A stretch of DNA of 64,000 nucleotides from Panthera uncia (Eukaryota > Chordata > Mammalia > Carnivora > Felidae): assembly GCF_023721935.1 (NCBI RefSeq), contig NC_064811.1, forward strand, positions 141,220,335 through 141,284,334, read 5' to 3'. A model generated the notes under the pieces. It searched no databases. It saw nothing but the letters and a program-made list of their open reading frames with translations, and was not told where the DNA came from. The first letter of the stretch is position 1; every line of letters starts with the position of its first letter. A program made the position numbers and the translations under genes. Shown here piece after piece: positions 9,906 through 21,272 of this stretch.

Positions 9906-10683
9906 ATGTAGAGACAAGCATCGTTGGACCGAAGAACAAAAAGACCACAGTGGTGTGAGCTGACAGGGTGAAACGGCTTTGGAGGAACCACCTAAGGAAT
10001 GTTTCCAAAGAGTAAAAAGGATGAAGATGTAGGAGATGAAGAGTATGAAGAAGGAACCAACACAGATAAACCCACTGTTAACAGTGACCACGAACTGCAA
10101 TCTGTAGGTATCTGTACAGGCCAGTCTGAGGAGCCAAGGAAGGTCACAGTAAAAGCTGTCCAATACATTTGGCCACAGAAGGGTAAAATAACAATAAATG
10201 CTAGTTGGAACAGTGAGTGACTGACACCAAGAGCCCAGGCAGCAGCCAGAAACAAAATGCACATTCGTGGGCTCATGATGGTCAAGTAGTGGAGAGGCTT
10301 ACAAATGGCAACATATCTGTCAAAGGCCATAGTGACGAGAAGCACCATCTCCACACCACCAATGACGTGGATGAAGATTTGGACATTGCAGCCTCCAAAG
10401 GAGATGGCTTTGCGCTTTCTGAAAAGGTCATAAATCATCTTGGGTGAAGAATCTTGGCAGAGCAGGCCCCTAAGTCAATGAAAAAGAGACGAGCCAGTAA
10501 GAAGTACTTAGGTGAATGTAAGTGAGGATCAATGGTCGCATAAAACACAATGAGGATGTTTCCGGTCATGCTTGCCATATAGAGCACAGAGGAGAACACC
10601 AGGAGGAGAAGCTGGATCTCCCATGAATGAGTGAGTCCCAGAAATATAAACTCAGATGCAATCAAGTGATTCCCTTCATCCAT
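9906..10683 (-). pseudogene. Olfactory receptor pseudogene, OR4F-like, lacking TM7
   Basis: Odorant-binding class A GPCR relic. The start codon is taken at 10683-10681 (protein opens MDEGNH; the in-frame codons upstream are not receptor-like). The segments in order are 'SEFIFLGLT', TM1 'GNILIVFYATIDPHLHSP' with 'KYFLLA' in place of PMYFLLA, 'MIYDLFRKRK', TM3 'VEMVLLVTMAFDRYVAICKP' with DRY at 10321-10313, TM4/5 'LPFCG', 'LDSFYCDLP', 'FICVGSFFILFISYIF', and the TM6 entry 'GGSSKA'. The wording is closest to family 4, subfamily F, as I remember it. The frame shifts near 10440, at 10172 and near 9968. The sequence stops at the U6 junction, where the U6 T-run supplies a TAA; TM7 and the C-terminus are absent. 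Nothing matching TM7 is found further left. It cannot encode a receptor. It lies antisense to the composite insertion that carries it. Confidence 0.92.
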
Positions 10684-10994
10684 TGATCCAGCCAACTGGG
10701 CTGCCACTGAAATGATAAGAACTAAGAAAATGAGGAGAAGATGTGATTATAGAGATGATAATATGTCATAGAATTACCAATATTTCAATATTCTTATTAT
10801 GAATGAAAGATATATAGTTATCTACATCTTCACACATATAAAAAAAGAAACAAAAATCAATACACTATGATCACATGTGTGAGTTAAGACATAATTTAAA
10901 CCTATCCCCAATACTCTGCAATGTTCTGTTCGTGAATTAACATATTAGCCATGAACATGGACACATGAGTATCTATGACATTCATCACCTCTGA
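10684..10994. other. 5' flank of the olfactory receptor copy
   Basis: Non-coding DNA carried inside the composite insertion between the receptor start and the terminal SINE. It presumably corresponds to sequence upstream of the source olfactory-receptor locus. No promoter motif is identified. Confidence 0.5.
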
Positions 10995-11165
10995 GGGGTA
11001 CCTGAGTGGCTCAGTCGGTTGAGCATTTGACTTTGGCCCCAGTCATGATCTCAGTTCGTGAGTTTGAGCCCCACAAGGGGCTCTGTGCTGACAGCTCAGA
11101 GCCTGGAGCCTGCTCCTAGTTCTTTCTGTGTCTCCCTCTCTGCCCCTCCTCCACTCACACGCTGT

Positions 11166-11214
<49 letters not shown>

Positions 11215-11256
11215 CTCAGAAATAAATTTTTAAAAATTAAAAAAAAATTAAAAAAA
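10995..11256 (+). mobile_element. CAN-SINE forming the 3' end of the composite
   Basis: Starts 'ggggtacctgagtggctcag', has the core 'agagcctggagcctgctcc', an expanded (CT)n at 11166-11210, and ends in an A-rich tail (11219-11256). No duplication of its own is seen: the left flank 'catcacctctga' is not repeated on the right. Its tail instead abuts the right-hand duplication of the whole composite. It therefore probably served as the polyadenylated 3' end of the retrotransposed RNA. Confidence 0.88.
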
Positions 11257-11940
11257 GAAATGAACCAACCCAAATAACAAAGAAAATAGATTTTAAAAAA
11301 AGAATAAACAGGCCTTAGTGGCCCAGGAGACTATCTCAAAAGATCTAATATTTGTATCATGGGTGTCACAGAAGGAGAAGAAAAGAATAAGGCTAAAAAT
11401 TTCCTAAATTTACCAACAGACATAAACCTATGTTTGAGAGCTTATTAACTTGATTTGAGAGCTTATTAAACTCACACAGGATAATTCCAATGAAATCCAC
11501 CTCAAGATTTATCACAATTAAACTGAAAACAAATGACACACACAAAATTCTTGAAAGCAGTGAGGAAGAAATAGTACCTTTCTGAGAGGGGAAAATAAAA
11601 TTCAAATGGAAGCAGATATTTCACCAGAAACCATGTCAACCAGAAAAAGACAACATAACATTTTTCAAGTGCTGTTATAAAATAATTATAATTCCAGAAT
11701 TCTATCTTTACTAGATAAAGATAACCTTTAAGAATGAAGAGGAAACCAAGACATTCTCAGATACATGAAAAGTAAGGAAATCTGTCATTAGTATATAACC
11801 CTAAGTAAATGACTTGGCACAGAATACACCCGGTGAAAACACAAAACAAAACACAACGAAACAAACTTGGAAAACCAGGAAAAGACAAAGACATAGGAAA
11901 AAAAAAATAGGTTAAGAAAATAGACTGAACTAAAAAGAAA
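11257..11940 (+). mobile_element. Old L1: ORF1 continued to inter-ORF (right part)
   Basis: Continues the L1M element broken at 9515: 'aaaagatctaatatttgtatcat', 'gtcacagaaggagaagaaaag', 'ccaacagacataaacct', 'aaattcttgaaagcagtgaggaag', 'ttcaaatggaagcagatatttcaccagaaaccatg', 'gacattctcagatacatgaaaa'. A 22-bp local duplication ('tttgagagcttattaa' twice) lies at about 11433-11470. Non-functional. Confidence 0.82.
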
Positions 11941-13869
11941 CAAGCAAGTTGACCCAGTATGCTATGGTGGTGACTATTAACAATGCGATCTCTATAGGAA
12001 CCTTGATTTGCAGCATTTTACAATTTATTTCTGAGGTATATATACCCCTACAAATGCCAATTTTAAGCTGCCAATATGGAGGATTAGCCAACACAGAGTT
12101 GGAAAGGGGTGAATGCGAATGACTCTTGAGCTAGTGCCAGCCAGCTCCCACACTGGGTAGACACTAAAGGTGATACTAAAAATAATGTTTTAGCAATTGT
12201 AGTATAAGTGGAATTGCAACAAAGTTGTTTTATAATGTAGATATTTTTGATGAGGTTTTCAAAAAATAATTTGTATTATTTCATAGTTTCTTCAAACAAA
12301 AGTCCACATGACAAACAGTGGGTCCCTTTGTTTAAGCAAATGCACTCATCATCCATGTAAACTATGTTTGGCATTATGGGTCCTTGATATGCCCCACAGA
12401 AGGATCATGACATTGGTGAATAAGTGACAAGCATGTCTCAAGTTAGATATTAGGTCTTACTTTTTCCATGAGATAATAAATTCAACCAAAGGCCCTCTTC
12501 CCCTTGGTAAAATGAGCCACAGTTGGGGAGCTATCTCTTCTATCAAAATTAGTTATAATTTTAGTCACTGTGAATAATCAGAATAAACCTTGGTATTAGT
12601 ATCTTTCTCAATATGGCAGAGAAAAATTAAATTGACTGAAGTATTTCCCATTAACACCAAGATTATCATATAAACTGAGATTTAATGACTGTGTATGGAT
12701 CATAAGGTATAATAATCACAGTGCTAAGTGTTATTACTGACTACAGAATTTAACTGGGACAATTCTCAGCTTGTGAGAGCAGCTGGACATTATTTCCAGT
12801 TGAGAAAATAAAGGTACCATTATAGAAATTTACAGAACTACTGGATTTAAAATCACAGTAAAAAAAATGTCAGTTTACCAAAGAGAATTGCATAACTTCT
12901 CTTTCTCTTTCTCCCTCTTTCTCCACATACATAAACACACAAACAAAAACACACGCTATCACTAAAGGATAGATGTAGGCAGTGATCCCTATATCATAGA
13001 AATTGTTTATATATATATTTTTTAAAACATGATAGTTTCTGAATGTATTGGTTGCATTCAGAAATGACTACCTAGGCTTTTAGAAACAAATAAAGATTTC
13101 AGAATAAATAGTCTTCTATGAGAATTTTTAGAGTAATATCCTCTGTGAAAGTTAATAATCTGGAATCGTGTCCTATTCATGTGATTTATAGTACAGCTCT
13201 TTTTCCCAAAAATATTATGATTATTTTTCAGAACATGTGCCAGAAAAGTGCCTTTCAACGTTTATGGAATACTTATAAAATTATTCATTCTAATATATTG
13301 CTAACACACTTCTTGTTTCTTAAATATCTTATCAAATTTTATGTTTACATTTATTTATGTTTTACTTCAAAAATAACACATAGCTTTTTTGCCTTTCATT
13401 GTCAGTTTTACATATTTAGTGTAACCTTGCTTTATGCAAAATGTTTTAAACATTAGATTTATAATACTTTCAATTTTAATATGACCAATTTAAAATCAGT
13501 AAACCTATTCTATTCAGGCTCAGTAAGAACAATAAGTTTCCTTTATTTTTCTAATATATTACTTAACATAAGTTCATTTAAAATAAGCAGTTTAAATTCT
13601 ACAATATTAAACTATTAAAATTTTGTTATTCTACTTTATGCATTATTGAAGAATAGTATTTTCTTATTTAGAGAGGGACTCAGATTTTATTCCTAGAAGT
13701 GACTTCACAGTTAATTGACCTCTGTATCATCAAGGATGAGTTTAGTTTATTGTACTACTATTCTGTTCTCTGAGCATGATCCTCTCTTCCATTGTTTTCC
13801 ATTGCTCATTGCTCAGCCTCCTGTCTCCTTTCATCTAAGAAGCAAATAGCTGTAATAAACATGTGCGTA
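11941..13869. other. Unassigned AT-rich DNA
   Basis: No gene, RNA or confident repeat is seen. There are short CT- and CA-rich patches at 12895-12955. The open frame at 13118-13456 is AT-driven and has no domain. Confidence 0.5.
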
Positions 13870-14025
13870 ATGCCACATTCCCTATCTGCAAAATCAAGGT
13901 GTTGGAAGAGAGCAGGAGTCAGCAAAATATGACTGAGATGAGCAGTCAAAATAGGGACCAAATAGCTTACAAAACTTTCAATACTTATATTCTGGCCCTT
14001 TACAGAAAAAAAAAAAATACCAACC
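13870..14025 (-). mobile_element. hAT-Charlie DNA transposon fragment
   Basis: On the minus strand it reads 'ttctgtaaagggccagaatataagtattgaaagttttgtaagctatttggtccctattttgactgctc'. This follows the common mammalian hAT repeat 'ctgtaaagggccagatagtaaatattttaggctttg...ccat.yggtctctgtcgcaactactc'. Diverged; the exact subfamily is not assigned. Confidence 0.72.
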
Positions 14026-14224
14026 CATGTTAAACCACTCAATGTTGGGTGCTTTGTTACATAGCAAAAGCTTTGTAATACATATAACAGGAAGAAAATA
14101 TGAGTTGTTGCTTTCTTGTAAGTGAAGAAAAAAATTGTCTATGATTAAAATTTCAGAGAATGTAAGGGAAGTAAATGGTAATTGATAACATAAAAATAAA
14201 AGTATTTCTCATGATGGACAGATG

Positions 14225-14480
14225 GTAAAATAAGAAAACATATTTTCAAATGATATCACTAATAAAGAGTTTATATATACCTCTAGTATATAAAGAGATT
14301 CTAAAAGTAAGACAAGCAAGATATTAATAGGTTCTAAAAGAAAAAAAAAGTAAGTTATAAGTAATAAGTAAAAAATTACCCTTAAACGTAAAAATAATTA
14401 TCAACCTTGCATATAATGAAAGAAATAAGGATTAAAACTTCACTGAGATACCATTTCTCACCTATCAGATTATTTGTTTG
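14225..14480 (+). mobile_element. L1 ORF2/3' fragment
   Basis: Ends with 'ggattaaaacttcactgagataccatttctcacctatcagatta', the well-known L1 block 'aatcaaaaccacaatgagatayca.ctcacacctgttagaatgg'. The preceding text also follows L1. Confidence 0.7.
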
Positions 14481-15355
14481 TCTACATATCTTCCTGATGG
14501 TCTGGCCAACAGTCCTAGGTAAGTGTTCAGCCAATAGCTGCTGTCAACTACCAGCTTTATGGTGATTACAGTCCTCAATATCTTGCTTTCTAGCTTACAC
14601 CTCCAATACTGTGAGAAGAAGCAAGGCATCTCCATTGTTCATTGTCAAAATTTCTGGCCCATAGAATTAAAAAGCATAATGATGATTGTTTTATATAATT
14701 AAAATTTGAGTAACTTGTCAAGAAGTCACAGTAGTTGGATATTATGTTTCAGAAAATATATTAAAAAGCCTATCTTTAAGTAAAACCTTTTCAAAAATAG
14801 ATTTATATAGGAATCTATAAGTGTTCTGAATTAGCCTCGCAATAGCGTCTTCACAGTTAATTATTTTCTACTGGAGCATAAGTTATGCAATACTGTAAGT
14901 GAGACATCTCTAGAATATGATGCTATAAAGTTAATAACTTAAAATATTTGAAAATGAAGTTTGAAGAAATTTTACGGGTTATTATGCTTTGAGATTTCTT
15001 ATTTTATTTAAAGTACACTTGAATAAGGAATAGTTATAAACATGAAAACTTTCCTTTCTAAAGAAAATATTCTCACTCTCTCATAGAAGTAATTTTTAGA
15101 CGAAAGCAATATTATTCCATATATTTCATATTAAGATTTCTTATGGGAATAGTCACCTTGGTAACCAAACTCTGTAAAAAAATGAATATAAACAACATGA
15201 GATATGGCTTTTATCTTTCTTCTTAAGGATAAGCCAAGACAAATACTTTAGAATTTTAAGATACTAAGGAGGTAGTTAGAACTTTTTGATTTTGAGGATA
15301 TTGGCAAAAAAATAACCAATAGAAAAAAATAAGCTTTGAATGGATTAGAAGTGAA
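14481..15355. other. Unassigned DNA
   Basis: The section 14505-14640 has the feel of an old LTR fragment but cannot be named. The rest is AT-rich without features. Confidence 0.4.
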
Positions 15356-15700
15356 TTTCCCTGAGTCCCATGTTTCTCACCATCAGAAGGTTAGCTTGGG
15401 CTGTTTTGTATGATGGGAGTCAAAGACTTTGCAAGATCATCAAGTTGACAAGTCCCAATACACATGTGAAGAAGCCTAACCTAACTATATAGAGATAGAT
15501 GCCATGTGTAGGAGCAACAAGGTGCCAGATACTTTGGTAAAGCTTTCTTGGTCCTTCCAGACCAGTGCGACTACAAGGTGAATGCTGTCAAGTGATTTAT
15601 TTATTCCAGTCAACCTGATAGGGAAGAGAAAAGCACCTAGATAAATTCCATCCTAATTCTGGACTAACAAAACCATGAGTGCATAAGTTTGAATAATTTA
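15356..15700 (+). mobile_element. Possible ERVL-MaLR (MLT1-like) LTR remnant
   Basis: The ordered words 'ttggtccttccagaccagtgcgactaca', 'ccagtcaacctgatagggaagagaaaagcacc' and 'aaaccatgag' resemble the 3' half of MLT1-type LTRs, which have 'cccagtcaaccc.cagaa.catgag..ataataaat'. Heavily decayed. No retroviral gene is present. Confidence 0.42.
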
Positions 15701-16799
15701 TTACATCCACCTGGGTAACCAAAACAAAAGCTGAATAACATTTCCACCTGTTTCCTGATTATAGAAAATTGTGGGCCCAAAATTTTTTTCTTTTTAAAGA
15801 ATTTCGATCGATTGTAGACCAAGTATGTTGTATAACCACTAGTACAATTCCTTTAAAAACTATCACTTCTCTGTGAATCTGATTCAAGTGGATTTCATGT
15901 GCTCAAAGCCACCTCTGTATTCTTTAGAAGACAAACTTTGTTTACATAATTATATCAATCTTCAGGGGAACAACATGGGAAATACTAAGTCCTGTTGTCA
16001 GATTTAAAGGGCCGTTAGACACTAACTCAAATTCAGTAGAGCTCTTTAAAAAAGTCTTACTATATCCATGGATTTGATCTTACCCTTAGACCTTGTTTAA
16101 TATTTTATTTGGGGAGATTTTTACTGACTAGAGTCTGAAGATAAGAAGCAGATTCACTTATCATATTTGGTACTGCTCTAGTATCTCTAAATTCTGCTTG
16201 CAAACTAAATATTTCATTCTTCAGTTCTATTTTTCTTTCTGTATCTTATCATAGACATTAAAACAAATGAATTGACACTTTCAGATATTTTTCCTATAAA
16301 TCATCTTTCCAGGATGACAGATTTTATTAGACAATTTTCTGTCTTCCCAGTTTACTGTTGATAACAGTTTTTCCAATTGTTTTGCAACTACAAACACAGG
16401 TCACCATTCTTCCTACTTGCTACAACAATTCATTGCCTTTTCAGTGTCTTTGAACGGTTAGCTTACCTTTTTTTTTAACTTTATTAACAGTTTCTTTGCC
16501 ACTTTCTCTGCCTCATTCAACTTTCTCATCACAAAATCAATGCCACCCATTTTATGTTAAAGTCACCACTGAGTCCTCTTGAAATACTACATGTATGGAC
16601 AAGTCGGAGTTTGGAGGCTAATAATGAAATAAGTCGATCATATTTAGTCACAAAGTGAGACCACCTATGTTTCTGGATATTGCCTTACATTTTCTTTTGG
16701 TAAATTCTAAACAATTCATGGTGAAGAGATTCTGAAAAAAAAATAGTCAAAACCTCAATAAAATTGAAACCACTGCTTAATACATACTTGGATGTTTCC
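15701..16799. other. Unassigned DNA
   Basis: About 1.1 kb with no recognised gene or family. It may be internal sequence of the LTR element to its left, but no conserved protein motif is visible on either strand. Confidence 0.4.
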
Positions 16800-17045
16800 A
16801 TTTTTAATATATAGATCTATTATTCATTTGGAATACATTCTCAGATATTGGATAAATTTTATATATTTCAATGTATTATCTATTTGAAAGTAATTTTTGC
16901 TTCCAATTTCAGATGTAATTTACATTATATAGTATATTACCATCATTTTGGTGTTTATTATTTTTTTTCAGTCAATACCACACTGTTTTAATTATAGGGT
17001 GTTATAGTATGTTTTAATATCTGATTGGTCTAGTTCCTATTTCCA
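16800..17045 (-). mobile_element. L1 ORF2 fragment (antisense)
   Basis: Plus-strand text 'cagtcaataccacactgttttaattatagggtgttatagta' (16970-17010) matches antisense L1 ORF2 ('ccagtaccacactgttttgattactatagctttgtaata'). Confidence 0.68.
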
Positions 17046-17062
17046 CACACAGGTGCTCTTTT

Positions 17063-17420
17063 TTTTTTTTTTTCATTTAAAATTTAGTTAGTTAACATAC
17101 AATGCAATATTGGCTTCAGGAGTAGAAAGTCAGTAACTCATTATTTACATACAACACCTAGTGCTCATTACAAAGCGCCCTCCTTAATACCCATCACCCA
17201 TCTAACCCATCTCCCACAAACCTCCCTCCTTCAACCCTCAGTTTTTTTCTCTACTAGTAAGAGTCTTTTGTGGTTTCTTTCCTTCTCTTTTTTTTCTGCC
17301 TTTCCATATGTTCATCTATTTTGTTTCTTAAATTCTACACATGAGTGAAATCATACGGTATTTGTCTTTCTCTGATCGACTTAATTTCACTTAGCATAAT
17401 CCATTCTAATCCTCTTTGAA
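17063..17420 (-). mobile_element. 5'-truncated carnivore L1 3' end
   Basis: Starts on the plus strand with a T-run (17059-17082, the L1 poly(A)). It then reads 'aatttagttagttaacatacaatgcaatattggcttcaggagtagaa', 'cacctagtgctcattac', 'gccctccttaatacccatcacccatc', and ends with the antisense 'acacatgagtgaaatcatacggtatttgtctttctctga'. This is the 3'UTR of carnivore L1 subfamilies, supporting a carnivore host. Confidence 0.85.
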
Positions 17421-20169
17421 TCCAGATTTTGAATCCAGGTTACTTGTCTTTCTTATTGATGACCTATTAGCTCTCTTGTGACAGAGCTCTTTACTACCAG
17501 ATACACTACTTCAATTTGACCATGAAAAGCTAAGCTTGAGATAAAGTGACAAAAGAGAATTTGGTCTCTGTCTCAATCTCTGACAAGGTGTTCATGAGCA
17601 AAATGGAAGAAAAAGAAGTAGAAATAAGATTTAATGTATGATTCAGCTTAATCTCTCTTGTCAATAATGGAGGAAGCCGTAATCAGATGTAAAGAATTTA
17701 TCTGATTCTGACATTCCCAGTCAAATAATAACTATTAACTTAGTCTAAAATCTTGAGTGGCCATTTAGCTCCATTGAACATAGAAGATAAGTTTGACATA
17801 TAAATGGCTAGCATGTAATTAAAAGTAGATACTGCTTGTGTGACATCATTTAGTGAACATAAATTGGACTACTTCAATTTATGGTGACTTTGAAAGCATA
17901 TTGATATAATAAATACCACATTGAACTATATACAGTTCACATATTAGGTATAAAAACTGTATGTAATATATTACCACCTAGAAATATATTTTCCTGGACT
18001 CTGAATATTTCTTTCTTCTGAGCCCACTTAATCAATGCCTTAGTGTAGGAATACTCCAGTATGTCTCCTCTTAGATGTCTCTATTGGAATTTCATTCCTT
18101 GCTAAAGGTGTGGATATCTAATATTGATAATTAAAAAAAACAAAAACAAAAACAAATAAACAAACAAAAAACAAATAAGAAAGAATATGGAAAACAAACC
18201 CATTTAACACCAAGACAAATTCCAAGGTTTTCCCAAATCTCCTATAGTTTGTATTCTTGCTTCCTTTTCTAGTACACATGGACCTTATATTACCTAATAA
18301 TTAAGCTATATATGTGTGTGAATAACAAATTAATTTCCTTTGTTCTTATTTTACTTCCTAATATTGTAGAATTTTCCCAGGATGAATTGGTACCATTTTA
18401 ATTTAAGAATTGTTTTCAGAACTTCTCCTATCATGGCATAAGTGCCATGTCCTAAGATCAGGTTTTGTGAAACCACCATTAAAATTATAATTAAACCTAA
18501 TATTAGCAAGACTTTTTTTTTTCATCTAAGGGTAGAAGAGTTCTTTTCTGCCCTTATTATTAAAACCATTTAAAGTGCCTGAAACATTCCAGAATGCCCA
18601 TCGTTAATACTTGTATTTTTCCCATTTCAAAATAACTAATTTCCAGATTTTGTAAGATTGCCTCATTTCTTAGTTATCTTCTCCTCTGCCTTTACTCAAT
18701 CTATCTTCTTGAATCTTTGTTTGGATCAATAAAATCCAATGTTAAGTGGAAAACTGCCTTACGCTTATTTTCCAACCTAACATTTGTAATGTTTCTCTTG
18801 GATATTTATACTCTAGAAAGGATTGAAGCAATTTTCTAAGCTTGTAATTTATTATTTATGAGTAATTTAAGGACCATGCAAAATAGTTAGAAATGGGTTG
18901 TTTTAATTTCCTCCATTATCTCTCCCTCTTTTTTTCAGTCTCCATGTAATCTGAGTTGTTTTTCATAGAACTGTGAAAAAATATGTTATGAAAATCACTG
19001 CCTAAAAGTTAGACCCTCTGAAGAATCTACCCTTGGCTCAAATGCATGGGAAGAGTGTTCAGTCATGGATTCAACAAGCCTCCTCTCCCCCAATAGAGAA
19101 TATAGCATTGACCATTGATTTCATATTATGGATATTTCTCTATGTGGAGTATGTTGATTTAGTCTGATTGAATCCAGTGATGTTGCTTATGTGTAAAAAC
19201 ATGCTATCAAGCAAGACTATTTTTTTAAGGTAATTGTATCCCTTGATAGCCTTAACAGGACACAGAGCCATGCTATCTAGAAAGTAGTGCATTATTAAAC
19301 ATTTGCAGCAATAAAAAAAAAATCCATGAAATATCAGTTGGGCTTGACTCATGAAGACCATTTTCAGGAGATTGGCTTTGGTATCCTGAGTTTAATTCTG
19401 ATCTCATGGAGCTTGACTATTACTTAAGACTTGGGCCAATTTTGGAATTCTTGATTAAGGTAGCCCAAAAACATATGCCACAACAATTATGTTAACATTC
19501 AATGTGTTTTGATTATAACAGATTGTAGAAAACCAAAATGTCCTCAAGCATATTTATAGAAACATTTCTACATGTGACTCAGAATCCATTTATGTGCGTG
19601 TGTGCATGCATGTACTTAACAAGTTAAACCCTCAAATCGTGGTGCAATCATTTATTAAAATTCTAAAGTATGGGGCAAAGAGATAAATGTTCTTGCATTT
19701 CGCCGATAGACACATTGGTAAATGAAAGTTAAGTCTAACCTAACATATTGCACACATGTGCAATCAGGTTTCTGAAAAGATAAAGATTAAAATGATTGCA
19801 ATACTAAAATGGACATGCTTTTAGAGAGGTTAGTTCTAAGTAAACTAGATGTTTTAGTTCTAAGTAAACATTAAAGCAAGTGATATAATTTTCTATTAAC
19901 ACATTTTTATCAAAGTAATAGCTATTTCATTAGATTAGGTGAAGAGGTATTGCAAATTTGTTATACATTTAAATAAACATTTTAACTTTAATTGAATCTT
20001 AGATTCAGTCTTTTTAAAAAAGTTCATTTCAGAATGTCATTTAAATTTACACACCTAAATTTTGAGTATAAGGCATTTTTAGAGAGCAATGGTCATATAA
20101 ATTCTAAAGGCTTAAAAGATAATTACAAATCTAAAGATTTTAATTGCAATTACAAATCTAGAGTTACTC
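17421..20169. other. Unassigned AT-rich DNA
   Basis: Nearly 2.7 kb without a recognised gene, RNA or repeat family. Local items: an A-rich 'caaaaacaaaaac' run at 18131-18180, and a 23-bp direct duplication around 'ttagttctaagtaaac' at 19826-19870. The open frames at 19140-19361 and 19992-20195 lack domains. Confidence 0.5.
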
Positions 20170-20558
20170 CTAACTGTGGGACCCAAGGAATTTAACAAAA
20201 ATCCCCTACCCCTGGACAAGTAGAGCAAGACTAATTCCATTTTGTGCTACACCCACCATCTCATGTATAACCCCCACATGACCTACTTATTGCTTAAGAC
20301 ACTCCCCCACCCTAGTCAAGCCGCTGAGCACACCCTTACTGGAAACCGGCTCATTTAGGAATGCGGAACCCCTAACCGCCAAAGAATGTAAACCCTGCCT
20401 TTTGCTCTCCAAACTTGCACGCCAATTCTGATCAGAGTGATAGGCTAGTTCAAACAGTTACTATAGGGTAAATTGTAATTCAATTGGCCACCTGCGTGTG
20501 GACTGACATGACTATGCAACTTTCTGTGTGTGTTACAATCTCATTGGCCACTGGCCCC

Positions 20559-20565
20559 TATAAAA
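20559..20565 (+). promoter_or_regulatory. LTR TATA box
   Basis: tataaaa within the solo LTR, 80 bp upstream of the aataaa signal and just downstream of an inverted CCAAT motif. Confidence 0.7.
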
Positions 20566-20644
20566 CTGCTATGCTTCTTAACCTAGGGGTCCAAGTCCCT
20601 GCTCCACTGTGTCGGGTATACTTGGGCCCAAGCTCGAGCTTGCA

Positions 20645-20650
20645 AATAAA
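20645..20650 (+). promoter_or_regulatory. LTR polyadenylation signal
   Basis: aataaa followed by GT/T-rich sequence, in the position expected for R/U5 of a retroviral LTR. Confidence 0.7.
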
Positions 20651-20722
20651 CCCTCGTCGGTTTGCATCGGTATTGGCTCCTTGGTGGTCTCTCGGATTCG
20701 AAATCGGGGGCATTACACTAAC

Positions 20723-21040
20723 ATGTCTCTTACTTCATTAGTTTCCCTTCAGAGAGTATGAATTAACCATAAGCAAAATAATATTAGAGACAATTAATAT
20801 ATGGTTTTCTTAAACAATTATCACTACACTTGGCCTTTGATTTCATATTTAAATTACCCCACAGACACTACTGCTTATCTTACCCTATTTTGTACCCATG
20901 ATGCTATTTTTACCTAATAGTTGTCAGATTAACGGCATAATAATGTGAAATCGCATCATAATGATGCCATGAATTGAGAGCAGTTGGAGGTAATTGACAT
21001 TGAAAGTTTTGCAGGGTAAAGACTTTGTCTTTGGACATGT
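20723..21040. other. Unassigned DNA
   Basis: No gene or repeat recognised between the solo LTR and the next SINE. Confidence 0.45.
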
Positions 21041-21054
21041 TAAATTTGCGATAT

Positions 21055-21272
21055 ATATTTTTTAGTTTTTAGAATGTTTATTTTTGAGACAGAGAGAGAC
21101 AGAGTGTAAGTGTGGGAGGGGCAGAGAGAGAGGGAGACAACAGAATCTGAGGCAGACTCCAGGCTCTGAGCTGTCAGCACAGAGCTCAATGCAGGGCTCA
21201 AACTCACGAACCATGAGATCATGACCTGAGCTGAAGTCGGAAGCTTAACCGACTGAGCCACCCAGGTGCCCC
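21055..21272 (-). mobile_element. CAN-SINE
   Basis: Complete reverse SINE flanked by taaatttgcgatat (21041) and taaatttgtgatat (21273), a 14-bp duplication with one mismatch. Confidence 0.95.

Larger units (their letters stand above)
9516..11256 (+). mobile_element. Composite retro-insertion: U6 + antisense OR + SINE tail
   Basis: A 1741-bp block inserted into L1 ORF1 sequence. The host L1 reads 'agaacaatagaaattaaccaac' on the left and continues with 'ccaaataacaaagaaaatag' on the right, as the L1 consensus predicts. The edges carry gaaattaaccaac (9503-9515) and gaaatgaaccaac (11257-11269), a 13-bp duplication with one mismatch. In order, the insert holds a full-length U6 copy (with a later SINE inside its 3' end), an olfactory-receptor fragment in antisense, its 5' flank, and a plus-strand CAN-SINE whose A-rich tail abuts the right duplication. 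This is the structure expected when L1 reverse transcriptase starts on a polyadenylate-like tail and switches template to U6 RNA. The boundaries are seen directly; the mechanism is inferred. Confidence 0.8.
20175..20717 (+). mobile_element. Solo LTR of an endogenous retrovirus (class I-like)
   Basis: A 543-bp element beginning TG (tgtgggaccc) and ending CA (gggcattaca). A 5-bp target duplication, ctaac, flanks it at 20170-20174 and 20718-20722. It is more GC-rich than its surroundings. The promoter layout fits a U3-R-U5 structure: inverted CCAAT motifs ('attggcca') at about 20483 and 20543, a TATA box tataaaa at 20559-20565, a poly(A) signal aataaa at 20645-20650, and a pyrimidine/GT-rich U5. 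Neither side shows gag, pol or env, or a second LTR, so this is a recombined solo LTR. TG...CA ends and a short duplication are general retroviral features. Class I (gammaretrovirus-like) is inferred from layout. Confidence 0.88.

Noticed and set aside
9906..10683. Working olfactory receptor gene
   Set aside because: Three frameshifts, an early stop at the U6 junction, a changed PMYFLLA motif and no TM7.
10995..11256. Independent later SINE insertion, unrelated to the chimera
   Set aside because: Its left flank is not repeated on its right; the right flank instead matches the sequence left of the U6 copy, so it shares the chimera's boundary.
20484..20741. Protein of 85 residues across the LTR
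   Set aside because: It runs through U3, TATA, R and U5 of a solo LTR; no retroviral protein motif.
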